Shown here: piece after piece, positions 13,701-26,744 of the stretch
Layout of the letters: each line of letters starts with the position of its first letter
How positions within the stretch are numbered: the first letter of the stretch is position 1
Assembly: GCA_037074765.1 (NCBI GenBank)
Contig: JBAMDO010000141.1
Location: forward strand, 1-64,000
DNA length: 64,000 nucleotides
Source of the DNA: Mansonella perstans
Taxonomy: Eukaryota > Nematoda > Chromadorea > Rhabditida > Onchocercidae
Direction: 5' to 3'
Made by a program: the position numbers and the translations under genes
The notes under the pieces: generated by a model
What the model saw: only the letters and a program-made list of their open reading frames with translations
Database searches by the model: none
Told to the model about the DNA's origin: nothing

Positions 13701-14276
13701 AACTTCTAAAAATAAAGGTAAGTGGAAAATGTAAATGTCACGGTATGACTTTTTTCCTACCTTAATCTGAACAAAATGCATAAATGTACACTCCTAAAGT
13801 CTGATATTTTGTCAAATCCAATAGGGCAGAATTTTCATTGACATATCTGAAATCTAGCAAGAATACTAATTCAAAGAGAAATCAAAAAAAATTAAATTGA
13901 GGATGACAACAAGTGACCATCGAGGATAACAACGAATGACCATCACCACTGGATGAATGCGCAAAAACCTTAGACCTTAGACATTAGTTTGAATTTGAAA
14001 TGAATCTATGCTATGATATTTTATTGATTGTAATGTAAATTTTAGCAAGCACATAAAAAAAATTCAAATTTCTAAGTTTTAATCATTAATAACTTACTTG
14101 CCATTTTGTATGGCATGAAATACCTTTCCATACCCACCTTCACCTAAAATAGCGATCAAATGATAGGTGCGATCCGCTGACTTAACAATATCGTCAATTT
14201 GCGGTAAACCATTGTGACTCTCAAAAGTTTGTGACACCGATGATGACAACGAAAAAGCACCACCAAATTCCACCAT
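10762..14276 (-). CDS. CK1/TTBK-family protein kinase, worm-type
   Basis: Seven minus-strand exons (14276-14098, 13702-13591, 13208-13054, 12669-12549, 12301-12130, 11297-11134, 10860-10762) join in phase to give 333 residues. In order it shows the glycine loop GEGGYGKVF, the ATP-anchoring lysine in YALKAEKY, the hinge after FVFMVVTLLGKDL, the catalytic loop LSRDIKPGN, the metal-binding DFGLARKY, the CK1-type activation segment GTTRYGSLRAHE, the RRDDLESW motif, and the C-lobe ending in YNDIYKLLD. A short acidic tail with YDWEEE follows. This matches the tau-tubulin-kinase-like branch of casein kinase 1 that is greatly expanded in nematodes, where many members are sperm-enriched. The usual His of the HRD motif is Ser here, while the catalytic Asp is kept. 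The start is the first ATG of the open exon. The 3' end points toward the Kunitz gene. Confidence 0.92.
11778..11895. repeat. tandem repeat with AT palindromes in a kinase intron
   Basis: A unit of about 54 to 60 bases (AATTCATTGAAGACTATTTT followed by the self-complementary ATAATTGATCAATTAT) occurs twice in a row. A further partial copy follows. It lies in the intron between the fifth and sixth kinase exons. Confidence 0.8.
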
Positions 14277-15472
14277 TTCTTTCTAATCTTTTTTTCCCTT
14301 TTAAACTTTCAAAATTTGTTCTGCTGATTTTTTTATAGCTAATAAATCTATCGGAAAAATTTCCTTTCGAAGTTTAATTTTGTGATAGCAAAGGAACACC
14401 TATATACAAATAATCAAATAGTAAACTGACATTATAAAATTAATTAAGCTATTTAAATAGCAAAACTTATAATAGTTAATCGGAAAAACGCGATCTTTTT
14501 CAGAAATATGCAAATTTTTTCTTACAGATTTATAGAAATAAATGGATCAATGTCAATCAATAAAGGTATCCTTAAAATATCTGGAGTTTTTCAAGATTTA
14601 TTCCATAGTAAATCTAATTCATATTGTCAATTTCAACAGTTTTTTTTTTATGAAATTTTTGAAATTGAATATTTGCATAACGTTCCCAACTAAGAGAGTT
14701 TAGATTGGCAAAAAATATTCAGTTGAATGATGTTAACGAGATTATTTCTACTGATAGCTTCTATTAATCTCCTTTTTATTGCAGTTATTTCCTTCTATTC
14801 ACAAAGCTTTCAATTCAAACAATTTTCATTGTTTAGGCTTCAGAAAGCTTTTTTTTCTATCTGAAGAATTTGAAGGTTTAATTAATTCTTTTGCATGCAA
14901 ATTGTACATTGATTCGAGATAAATGTAGGCATTGACCTTTGTTAACTTAGTTCGTAGATAGGCCTTTACATTTTATCTTTTTAGATTACTTCAATTTTTT
15001 TTCGCTTCAACGCGCCTTCAATATTAGCTTACTGATAATACTGGCTGAGAATACCGTGTGCAGCTTCCTTCCTTGCTAGTACTGATTTGATATCAATATT
15101 AAGTTTTATATCAGACAGTGACAATGGAAAGAATCACTGATTTATTATTGCAATTACTATTGTGATTTTTATTTTTACCTTATTGTTACTCTGTTGCTAG
15201 TATAGGAATACAATTACCATTGTTATTATTATCAATAACCTTATTGCTACGGAATCCTACCTTCTCTAAATCACAAAGAATTTTGGTCGCGGAAGAATGG
15301 CGGATAGATTAAAGTGGTATAGGGCGGAGAAGCATGTGAAATAAAAAATATTTTTCATGGAAGTTCGTCCGGATGCTCTGATGCTTTTCAGATCATCATG
15401 ATTCTTTCATCTGATACATGTGATCCAGACATTTAATGCATATTATCGGATTGCAATTGCAGGAATAGATGA
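14277..15472. other. divergent intergenic region between kinase and seipin genes
   Basis: The kinase (minus) and seipin (plus) genes start at its two ends, so it should contain both promoters. No defined promoter motif can be named. A 61-codon frame at 14508-14693 is not protein-like. Confidence 0.5.
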
Positions 15473-18255
15473 ATGCTTCTGTTGGAGAGGATCGTTTCAT
15501 GGATACGTAACAGATTTACACTTTATCACATCATCATTGTGCTATTTCAGTTGTTTGGCACTTTTGTCGTAGCTATTGCTTCGCCATTCCTTCTCAGGTT
15601 ACTACTTGCAGAATTTCTAGTAGCTGAATACTAAAGCCAGCATTATAAGCAGTTTAAGAAACTTTTACATTGTCTTTAGCAGACAAGATTTGGAATTGAT
15701 ACTAGTTAAAAATCAAAAAAAAAATCATATTATGGCCAGCAACTTAACCGGTTCGTTCTATATTTTGTACTTATTGATATTCAGTATTGATACTCATTTA
15801 CTTCGGTACTGCAATTATTAATTTTATAATTGCTATTCCAGAGCGGCTAAAGCTTAGTGCTGATTCTTTTCGTTTTAGTTGAATGATTCATTGTTTATGA
15901 TGCTGGACTGTATTTGTATATTTTTGTTTACTGCCGTGAAGTCAAAAATTTTATTTAAGTTCTTACTAACATGAATGTGATTTTTCATGATATTTATTTC
16001 CTTGTAACTTCCTTCTATCTATGTTTATCTTATGAATAGATTACTTAATCTTTTTTTCGTGCAGGATTCTTGGGAATATATATCGCTAGAATTTATTATT
16101 CTATATTTTGAATGGCATCCTCTTTAAGATTTGTTGTAATTTTTATTCGATTCATTTTAATTAATTCATGGTTGATCTTTCTTTTTTTTCGGGTATTTTA
16201 TCATACTGTCATAGAGGTTTACGCTACAAATGTTCTTTATTTGCCTAATTCTTATGCTGAAGAAGAATTAAACTGAAGCAATTACTTAAATGAATATTTC
16301 TTATAGATGTCATGGATCGGTTTTGATTATCAGAGTAAACAATTGCAAAAATAGGTTTTCAATTTTTTAATGAAAATTTGTGGTTTTCAAGTCTCATCCT
16401 TTTGAAGTTTAGTTTTCTTCTCTTTTGGATTGATACCTGCTGAAAGTTTGTCTTTATAATTGCAACGTTTTACTATTTATTGCAACCGAAGATATTTTTA
16501 TATATTTTACATTATCATCTTGGTTTTATAAAGTTTATTAACTATAATTTGAGCAAATCTGATATTTGCAAAATATTAGATAGATTTGATCGTATGTAAT
16601 TATTTGCAGAAAGCTTCTTCTGCCTTCATTAGTGGAATATACGATACCACTACATTTCAATTTCGAGACATGCCGCGAACAACTTGCTGGTATTTGCTCA
16701 TTCCCAACTGCTGTAATAGATTTCTCGGTGATGGTAAGTCCTTACTTCGCATGTTTTATAAATAACTGTCAAAGCCTTTTTGTATCAGTTCAGTAGTAAA
16801 AGAGAAAATAGTAGCCAAAGTTGAAATAATTTCATTTTGCTTCTGCAGGAAATTCCAAAATTATCACCGGGAGAAAATTATGAAATTAGCGTTGAAATTG
16901 TTCTATCAGAATCAACGACCACGTCTAATATTGGCATTTTCCAAGCTGTTGTTGAGTTGGTGGACCAGCTGAATACGAAAAGGACATATCGGAAGTCGTG
17001 TTTCGCGAATAGACGTCATGGCGTGATATATCGCGTAAGTCAAGGATGGTGGAATCTGGTTTGTCATTTGTTCAGCAAAGCTCAGAAGTTAACTCATACT
17101 ATCGAACCATACAAATCACCTATATTCAAGAAGCCTTTTATATTCTCATCCCTGTGACGTTAAATGACTAAGTCCAGTTCATAACTATTTAACAGACATA
17201 AATCAACATATTACTCCGGTTTTGTCTAAGTTTCAGATGTTAAATGAACTAACAATTAGAGCTATTGTATCTGATTAGATCGGCAGTATTTTTTCAGCTC
17301 TGCCAGACATTATTCTTTCCTGCTTATTTCTTTGGATTACTGACTATGTTAGATGATCGTAAATTGGAAGTCTTATTCGCGGATCGCTTGGGTGCCAACG
17401 ATCTGACAAACACTGTAGCACTTTATGTGCAACTTCAAAATCGTTTTATTGAGGTATCTTTTAATCTTCTATTGAATATTTCTTAGGTATTTCTTGAAAT
17501 CGTTTTATTAAAGTATTTCTTAGTTCAGTTGCAAAAGATAAAAGGGTAGTGAATCTAAAGTATTTTTTGGAAATTAGAATTATATTTCATTTCAGGTGGA
17601 ATCAGGAAAACTCTCCCTCAGGATTCGTTTCGGTTTATTGCGTGTCTTTCTTTACGACTATCCAGTAGTTTCTTCCTTGCTAATTATCGTCTTTATATAT
17701 TTCATTTGCTTGTCTGGAATTGCTCTTTACTGGACGCTGCAAGCTATTTTTGGTTTTTCCGGATTCGCTAATTTAAGCCGTGCTGTCGTTACAAACAAGT
17801 TGACCAGATCATCTGCCCAGCCAAAATTGTATACTGAAACGGCACCAGCTGAGGTTTACGAATTTATATTTCACACTTTTCAAGGGAGCCACTTTTTACG
17901 ACATAGAAGTGTGATGTCAATCTTTGGTAGTTTGAGTTACTGTCCAAAATTTTGCGAGTGAAAATAAGATTCAGGATTGTTTTCTTTCTTACAATGAATT
18001 TGACAGTTCCTCTAGGTTTGGTAAAATCAAGTTATAATTGCTTTGTTAAAAATTACTGAGTGTCAAGGAAATAGGATTGTTGCTGCTCAATTTTGATATC
18101 AGAATCTTTACAAGAGTTTATGCTCTAAGGGTCATTTGCAGTTGGAGGAGCTGAGAAGATCAGAAGTAACAGGTGATCCAGCACTCCTCATTTGGAATGA
18201 TTTGTCGGATAAAGCTCTAGAAAGTTACCTTCATCGACGGCAGCAAAGTAAATAA
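15473..18255 (+). CDS. seipin (BSCL2-like ER lipid-droplet protein)
   Basis: Six exons (15473-15597, 16610-16733, 16849-17034, 17298-17453, 17596-17853, 18142-18255) join in phase to give 320 residues. Seipin forms an ER oligomer at contact sites with lipid droplets and controls droplet formation and fat storage. A first membrane segment covers about residues 15-37 (HIIIVLFQLFGTFVVAIA). The lumenal domain contains YTIPLHFNFETC, a CSFPTAVIDF stretch and LSPGENYEISVEIVL. A second membrane segment follows a DYPVVSS motif (LLIIVFIYFICLSGIALYW), and a polar cytosolic tail ends in RRQQSK. Two membrane passes around a lumenal beta-sandwich and the PLHFNF motif are characteristic of the family. The start is the first ATG in frame after an acceptor; another ATG four bases upstream is out of frame. 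It is the first of four same-strand genes. Confidence 0.87.
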
Positions 18256-19790
18256 ACAAAACAGTGATTTAAAAGTGCCTACGTCTATACATTGTATTTT
18301 TCCCCTCTGCTTTCTCAGCTACTTTTTTCTGGTTATTTTATGACTTTTTCATTTCTTACATTCTGTTTCATTCATTTTTGGATAGATTTCATGTTTCATT
18401 TATCTCCTTTGGCTTAACAAGGCGAAAAAAAAAGATGTATAAGTAATATTAAAGCAGTTGTGAAGATTGGAAGATTTCATCTGTTCATCTGCTGTCTCTT
18501 TTTATTTCAATATTTCGAAATTTCAGGATAATCAAGCGTGGTTGTTTCTCATCTCATCGATTCAGTACAACACTTTAACAGTTCTTACTTTCTGAATATA
18601 CCTAAATATTATGCGCCATTTAACTATTATAATTCTATCGCTTAAATAGTTCGCCATCAGTTAACACATTCCGTGATTTGGGCCATAAATTTTGGTATTT
18701 CGGAACATAATGTAGCGAATATTTTGTTTTGAACATTACCAGCAAATAGTTATGTTAGAGCTTTTTTTTTTGTTAACGAAGGATTAAAATTTTTTTTTTG
18801 TTTTAAAGCAGTTATTGGATAATATTCCAAATAAGATCATTTGCTAAATTAATTTTGTGTTGCTAGGGAGGAATTAATAAAAAAAAACCTCTAACAAAAT
18901 TTCATTAAAATTATGGCCAACTATGATGCATCCAATAGCGCAGTTTATTGAGATAATATCGGAGGATAAAATTTTTTAAACGAATAAGAATCATAAGCCA
19001 AATAATTAAAATGAGAATTAGTTGCAATAATCTAGCCAATTAGACTGAAATCAGGTTAAAAGATCTTGAAACATAACAAATAAACGATGATTTAAGTTCA
19101 TGAAACATGATAAACATGCAATAACTTAAATTTGTACACAAAGCGTTTCAGATCATTGAAATACTGGTAAATGGTACTGAAGATTTCGATTTAATCTCAC
19201 ATATATAAACTCATATGATAGTATTTCTTGATATAGTTCGATTATTTTTATCATAAAATTAATTGTCTTTATCAGAAAATTTTTTTTAAATGTGAATATG
19301 ATATTGTAATAGTTTACGTTTAAATGATTTTAATGCTGCAATAAATTTGATTTTGAAATCGTACTGTTAGTATAAAGTGTAGACGGATTATTTTCATATT
19401 GGGCCGCTAAAAGTGTAAGGCTTGCAATGAAGTATGAGAAAGTTTTGGGAGGTCTTGATGGAGGGGCCATGTTGTTTGAGTTAATTTGTGATGGTGTCAT
19501 AGGATGGTTCTGTTGAGGATTGCGCACTAATACTGCTGATACAGTTATTGATTCATAACAATTCAAATTACTTATTTCTGTACAAATTAGGCTTAGTTTG
19601 CTATTTGTTAAATATTTAGTCGTTCAGTGACGCAATTATACAATCTGGCTATTACATGGTTATCTGGCTATTTTATAACTCATCTGGCTATTTCACCTCG
19701 GTAATTGCTTACTATGGCTTTTCTCAAGCCCGATAAGAAATATTGATTTGGTTGTTGATTTAATTGCGTTCCTTTCAGGTATGACATAAA
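18256..19790. other. spacer between seipin and JKAMP genes
   Basis: About 1.5 kb without a supported gene. A 78-codon minus-strand frame at 19330-19566 has no recognisable features. Confidence 0.5.
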
Positions 19791-22536
19791 ATGGTAGATG
19801 ATGGCTCGGGGGTGTCACGATTAGCTGCTAATAGTTGCCCCGGCTTTTGTGGCCGCCAGGCAACTATATCCTCATCTGGAAATGTTACTTATTCCAGTTG
19901 TCAGGTTTGCTTTGTTGTAATTTCATCGATTCTCCATAATTTTTGATCAAAATATTTTCAAAAAATATTTCCTCATTTGTTTATTAAGGCTGTAAATTTA
20001 GTTGATAAGCAGTATCAGGGTATGAATTGTTACATCCATATTTTTATCATAATACTGTAAGTGCAGTAATGGTAATAAAAATCTAAAGGATTGCCTTGTT
20101 TTATTTATGAGAAGATTATGTATAATGACTAGAACGCTTATAGGCTTGTAATTGGGGTCATCGAAGTGTCGAGAAATTTCTATGCTCTTCATGTGATGAT
20201 CTCTTACCTTTTTATGATTGGCTTTATCTTCTTTTCATCGCTTTGATTCCTTTGCTGTTGAATTCGTTCTTCGTGCAGCTGTACGCTGCTCCTAAAAGGT
20301 AATTTATTAAAAAATCCTTTTTTGCATCTTTACTGCTTAATCGAGATAGGTATGAATGTTAGATAAAGAGCATTTGAAAATGAAAGAAAAAATTTAGTAT
20401 TTTTTAAAAAGTAATGTAAAATTGTTGCTTAAAAAGATGCATTTAAAGCTACGGTAAATACACATTTCTTCCTCTAAAATGAAATCGTTGTGATTTATCC
20501 AATCCACTCCCTCAATTTATTATTGAATAACTAATGCAGCGAAGCAATAAAAGTGAGCCAAATGAATTTTTGGAGTATTATGCAGTATCAATGATATAAC
20601 AGGAAAAAAGTGGGAAAATTTCAATTTTTCAACACGTGATCTTAATAATATCAAATGGTTTCTTTAACAAATTGATTACTGTAGGCATTTCACATATTAC
20701 TGCTTCAGTGAGAAAAAGCAAATGGTACGCCTTCATTTCTTATTCTGATAACATGGTAAAGGGAGAGAAGCGATCTTCAACACGCTGAATACAAATTATG
20801 AATTTATGCTTTCATACTAGTAATTTATGCTTTCATATCTCCCAAACCTTGAGATCTGATCAATTCCATATTTTCAATTCTATAGTATTGGTATTGTCCT
20901 TGGTTAATGTTTCATTAACATTATTTCTAAAACGAAAAATAATAATAAAAAAATTAACATAAAAAGGGAACTAGCAAGTTAATTCAACTCTAGTATTCGG
21001 CTTATCTTAAACTTGATTGTAGACTCATTGTCACCTTATGTTAAACTTGATTTTAGACTTATTGTCATCGTATCTTAAACTTGATTATAAACTCATTGTG
21101 ACAAGTTGCTTGTACATTATAGGATTACAAAGTCTAAATTTTAACATTTTATATTTTGACATATTGAGCATTGCTGATGTAATAATCAGCAATGCTCAGT
21201 AAAAAAGTGGGCACTTCGTGTCTGTGTAGTTGTTTACATAACAGTTAGTGTATTGCCTTTATTTTATTTTCTAGTAGCTCACAGAAATAACTAGATAAAG
21301 CATTTTTTGAAATAAAAAATAATTCCATGTTATTTCAGTACACGGCAACAACTATTCTTGCAGCATTTATGTTGCTTATTGGAATGCTGCATATCTTCTC
21401 TATTCTCTGTTCTTCTAATGCCACCACGTGGTACTCCAATTCTTTACGGTTGCACTAAGAGTTCACTGCGCGACTGGTATCCTGTATTTTACAATCCTGT
21501 CGTTAATCACACTCACACTTTGAGATGTACGCAGGAAATAGTCTTTCCACTGTGAGTTTTTTTTCTGTTCGATCAAACCCCATTGTTTCAGGGAGACCCT
21601 ATCGGCTTTGTCCAAGTAATTCTACATTCGCATAGTTTTAATAATACGACCCAATCTAGTGCTTTAAATTTCTGTTTAAAGTTTTATCTAGGATTTGATT
21701 CAGATGAACCACTCTTTAGTCGTTATACAATAATCTAAATCTGGAGATTTAAAACTTCTTTTGTATTCTTTTTATAAAACGATATTCTTGGATTATTTCA
21801 AATTTGAATTAAAATTAATTTAACTGTTTCAGATATTCCTTGCCTTTCATTTATTTGGCATTCTGTTTGCTATGTTTGATTGTTTTTCGCTCAATTCTTT
21901 ATTTAACAGTATTCAAGAATGGCTGTATCGCCAGTGACTCATATTATGCTACACTTTTTACCATTCCACTGATAGCCCTCTTTCACGCACTTTTTGTAGG
22001 TTTTCGATTTTTAATTTAATTTATTTTGCAGTTTTTTTTTTTTTTTTTTTTAAGATTTTGATCGTTTGCTATGTATGGATTAATTTTTTAACAGGAAATC
22101 CTTTGTTTTAAACTTTTTATGACTTCTTACATAAGCCTTAGCCTAAGTACTCTTTCGCGTTCCATGAGATTCATTCGTATGTCTTATTTTAATATCTTTA
22201 GTGAATACATTGCAGGCTGGGCTACTATACTACAGCTTTGGTTATGTAGCGTTAATATGCAGCCTGGGTTTGAATGCACTTCATATGGCACTTAAACGAG
22301 AAAAATCAATATATAAATTGTACTGCGAAATGGTACACAAGCCACGTAATCTGTTCATCTTATTCGTTCATATGGCTCTTTTTGGCTTCTCCATCTTAAC
22401 GTTGTCTTTGAATCGTATAACAAGTAGTGGAACACTTATATCAGTGTTTGCAATACTTCTTGTGCCATTACCTTCGCTATTCTACCTTCTGACTGTTGGC
22501 ATTACTGATCCAGAACGTGTACATAGCGCTTTCTAA
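19791..22536 (+). CDS. JNK1/MAPK8-associated membrane protein
   Basis: Five exons (19791-19904, 20144-20298, 21339-21551, 21833-21995, 22216-22536) join in phase to give 321 residues, close to the usual family length. JKAMP is a multi-pass ER membrane protein that recruits proteasomes and ERAD components and binds JNK1. The N-terminal part is cysteine-rich (CPGFCGR, YSSCQACNWGHR, CSSCDD). A conserved FYDWLYLLF motif opens the first membrane segment. Further along are the ECCISSLFSVLL, RDWYPVFYNP and THTLRCTQE motifs, then several membrane segments including AGLLYYSFGYVALICSLGL and the terminal LVPLPSLFYLLTVGITDP. The second exon is easily missed because its acceptor lies in a long AT-rich intron. 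Its fit is confirmed by phase and by the continuous family motif order. It follows seipin by 1.5 kb and precedes PGAP3 by 1.35 kb. Confidence 0.92.
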
Positions 22537-23888
22537 TACTTATTTGTATTTATTGCATCTTTTTTAGGTTGTGCAAAAATTTTTTTCTTTCTTGGAACAT
22601 CTTTTCTATTTCAAAGGATTTTAGGCATTTATTTGTCGAAGTACGCAGCGTTATGTATTTTGAGAAGAATTAGATCGAGGGTACCATTTATTGAATTGTT
22701 TTTATTGTAACTAAAAATATAATGCCTCATTCTGTTAGTTTGCGGGCTTTCTTCTTTTTTGCTGAGAAACATCGATTTATCAGTCTAAGTGCTGTAAAAT
22801 TTCTATGTATTCATGTAATGCTCGGGTTTCAATTTTTCATATATATATTTTTCTGTTTGGGAGCTATTCATTATGAGCAGATAAAGACTGCTGTAAGTTG
22901 AATGAGAAGTCGATCTCTTATTTTATATTGTGGTTGATATATACATGATCGATTCTGATAGGTTAACATCAGAATATTTTGCAAAATACCTCCATGTTCC
23001 TTTTAAATCCTCCTAATATATCGAAACTCTTTGTAAGTGTCTTGTTCGTATGCTCTCGATGAGGAGGAATACTGAGTAAGATTGGGCTTTTATCTGATCC
23101 TAGACAAAGTAAAAACAAAATATACAGTTCATCCTTGTTAAATGTTATTGGTTGCCATTCTTAACATATTTATGTTAGTTGTTTTTAACTGTATGTTCTA
23201 TTATCATTTTCCTAAAGATCCAAACTTATCAGTTGTGAGATTGTTTTATAGCGGATAATGTTTAATTTTTTATCTCTGACCAAATAATGACCGACCAGTT
23301 GTCATTTTTAATTTTTTAAAATATTTAATGCAAAATTTACCGATGAAAATAAGTGCTGCTGGTAAATAGATAGAGCGATGCAAAATCGATCGATGGAAGA
23401 AAAGAAATACTTTGTAAGAAATGTTTTGTTCTTTTTCTCTTAATTTTTATTATCATTATTTTATGTTCATTGTGTTTGAAAAATAAGCAATAGAATAAAT
23501 TTTTGAATTTTATATTTTTACAAAATTATTCCTTGTTCACATATAACTTAAAAATACTGACTGGAAGTCTTCAATTTAGGTACTATAAAATATTACATCA
23601 TACAGTAATTTATAAAAAAGATTAGCTGATGCCGCTTTTTTAATATGGAATTTTGTCTTTGCATTATATCTAAATGAATATACTTTCATTTTTCAACTGC
23701 TTATTTTGGCCATTTATAATGGAAGAATGTTGCTTGATAGAATTATTTAAATTTATGTTAACATATGCATATAATAGCTAGAAATATTACGATATTATCA
23801 ATAATATGATTATACGTTATCCAAGGTAACGTGTATGATCATGCTATACAAGTGATGGGAGGAAAATATATGCATGAATTAAAGACAT
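22537..23888. other. spacer between JKAMP and PGAP3 genes
   Basis: About 1.35 kb of AT-rich sequence. Short open stretches near 22740-22900 were examined, but no exon with a recognisable product was found. Confidence 0.5.
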
Positions 23889-26051
23889 ATGAAAATGGAC
23901 GTAGTAGCAACGACAAGTGTCTTTGCAGTAGCATTACTAGCAAAGCTAACAGATGCATCAACTGGTGATAGGCATGAAATTTTTCTGCTATGTGTGGAAT
24001 CGTGTATCATACAATATGGTTGCCCACAGAAATACGATGAAATTGGTTGGGTATTTGGTGAATGTTTCAGGTAAATATTGTAAAATGATATGACATAGAT
24101 TGATGATGTAGAAGGATTGGATTTATAATGCACGAACTATCAGAAACTTACTTATCATTCAATTATTTAAACAGTATTTTATAGTAGTAAAAACTTTTTT
24201 ACGAACTACTACAACAGTTTCCAAAGTTTACAAGTTAATTACAGTTGTCGTTATGGTTGTAAATGGAAAACTGTGAATTATTTTAACGATGTTTTACGTC
24301 TTTCTGTACCACAGTTTTATGGTAAATGGCCATTCTTAGCTATTTGGCTGCCATTCATTATACCAGTTCCAATTCAGGTCATTTTTTTTTGTCCATTGCT
24401 TTCCTTCATTCCTACTTTTTTTTTTTTTTTTGCAACCTATAATTTGTTTATTTGCAGGAATTTGCTTCCGTTACATTCTCGATATTAAATTTACTCACGA
24501 CATTATCAATGTATCGTGCAGTGAAATGTCTTCGCAGTTCAAATCGTCTAAAAATCGTTTGGACTGCCAATTCAATGATTGGAATTGTAATGTGGTAAAA
24601 AGATGTTTTTTTATGTTTGAAAGTGAATTGAGGAATATTGAAAGTTTTGCCAGTTCGTTAGCCTTACCAAAAAGGATTGAAAGAGATTTGTCTATGAAGA
24701 GGATCAAGCTATTACCCTGCTGTCATATTTTCTCTTATAGGTCTCTATTTCCAAGCATTGTAAGAGATATTTCTTAGGTAACAATTGGTATTATTTAGAT
24801 GAGTTCTTCTCATAAATTCGTTCAAAATATCAAATTTTATTTCAGGACATTTTCAGCTATTTTCCATTGGGCCGATTTTTGGTTAACCGAATATTTGGAC
24901 TATTTTACTGCATTCGCATATATTGTATCCGCTCTTTTTACCAGCATTTCATTTACGATTAAATCACTTCAAAATTCTTACCAAGGAAGGATTTTGTAAG
25001 CTGCTACTTGTTTTATTATCATTATTCAGTTATATCTGTTTATTCAAATGAAACCAGTATTGTAACGGGGATAATAATTTTCTTTCTTTTTTGTTTTAGG
25101 GCCAAAAAGTTAACTAAATTTGTTTCAATTCCAGGTGGTTTCTCTTGTTAATCGGCTTTATATATATATTCACAAATCATGTTTACAGTCTTATGGTAAT
25201 TTTCTCTTTCCAAAATCATATAATTAAGGAAATTTTATCGACAGATTATTCAAATGACTCTGTTTTGCTTAAGATATGGAAGGTTCTTCTGGGAATTGTA
25301 GATCAAATTTCTTTTTGAGAAATATCATATATTACAGATATTCTTCGATTACGGTTACAATATGAAAATGTGCATTACGTGTTCGTTACTTACGGCGATT
25401 ATTTATTATGTGTGGCTGGTACAGCAATGGAAGCTAAGAGATCGTTCGAGCCGACGATCATTACCATATTTAGCTGTAGTGGTCACCTGGGGCTTGTTAT
25501 CAATTCTGTTAGAGGCATGGCACTTTTAATTAATGATTTCATTTAATGGAGTGCTAGAAAGACGAGTGCTGAAATTATTGTTTTCCTTCTTCTTTTGAAT
25601 TTAATGTAGGAAGATAAGTTTCAAATTCTTCGGGATTCAAAGGACATTAGAAGCATATCAGTATTAAGTCTTACTATCTGTAGCAAATCTATCAACTGGA
25701 GGTAATAAGTTTTATTATATAAAATATTGGTAATTGGGAATATTGTACAAAGTTAACGAAAAAGATTTCTGCAGGAATCCTGAGAAATTGTTTTCGTAGT
25801 GTTTTCTTTCTACAATATCGGAATGGTTGAAGAAATATAAGTAACTAAAGATCTTCTTTCTTTTTGTTCAGGATTTTATTTTATTCCGCTATCAATTTCA
25901 GGTCTTGGATTTTGTTCCATTATATTGGTTTATTGATTCACATTCGTTATTTCATCTAGCGACGGTGCCATTACCATTATTACTGACTCGTTTTATACAG
26001 CTGGAGAATATTTATGAAATGCAACAGATGGAAAATATTAAACAAACTTAA
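23889..26051 (+). CDS. GPI-attachment to proteins factor 3 (PER1/PGAP3)
   Basis: Seven exons (23889-24070, 24245-24377, 24458-24594, 24846-24995, 25135-25195, 25338-25514, 25902-26051) join in phase to give 329 residues. PGAP3 is a Golgi or ER membrane hydrolase of the CREST superfamily that removes the unsaturated sn-2 fatty acid from GPI anchors. A signal peptide covers about residues 1-24. A cysteine-rich lumenal part follows (CVESC, YGCP, CFSCRYGCKW), then the family motif QFYGKWPF and seven hydrophobic segments. CREST signature residues are visible: FHWADFW with TEYLDYF, and the terminal DSHSLFHLATVPLP with two histidines. The sixth intron must begin GC rather than GT (GAG then GCATGG) to restore the conserved LLE-xLDF junction. 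Skipping an alternative open stretch at about 25610-25700 is preferred for the same reason. It lies 0.7 kb upstream of FANCD2 on the same strand. Confidence 0.9.
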
Positions 26052-26744
26052 GATAAAGATACCTATTTATTTAGTATTGGTAGTATGAAAAGATTCGATA
26101 AACAATATTAAATACTTTTTATTTTTTGACGCATTCTTGTTTCATTATAATTGTGTATAGGTGATAACTGTGATAAAAGTTTATTATCTAAAATTTATTA
26201 GTTACATTCTTATTGAATCAATTCAAAAATAAAAAAAAGAAAGGAAAAGAAGAAGAGAAGGAGGTACTGTAATCTCAGGCTTTTTACATTAAATAAAACA
26301 AACATTGAATTAAAAAGTGCCAAATTTTTTGGCTATATATCGGATGAAAACTGTTGATTAATTTAAAAAGCAGAAGAACGTTTCGAAACAATGTTGAAAT
26401 TTGAGGGGCCTAAGTGATGAGGAGCTCATCTACTATCGAGAAGTATTGGTTGCATAGTGTCCCTTTCAGCGGGAAACTCATTCAAAAAGTTTTGGCGATT
26501 GTACAAAAGAATTTCCGCGAAGACTTTGGAAAGAATAGGCTTGAGGTGGAGAGATTGCGTTTAAAATTTGAATACCAATAACTCTAAGTTATTAGTTTAT
26601 AAGCAAAAATTTAAGAGATATCACGAAATAAGCATTCTAGCAATTGGCTGAAGTACGTTCATTGTGGGGATTTTTGAATTTTATAATATTTCAAATTAAA
26701 TTTTTCAAATTTCAAAAAGCAGGAAATAAGGAAATAATTTGGTG
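26052..26744. other. short spacer between PGAP3 and FANCD2 genes
   Basis: About 690 bases. It holds the PGAP3 3' end and a purine-rich run at about 26234-26264 (AAAGAAAGGAAAAGAAGAAG). No gene is supported. Confidence 0.5.

Noticed and set aside
23879..24133. 84-codon minus-strand frame
   Set aside because: Antisense shadow of the first PGAP3 exon.
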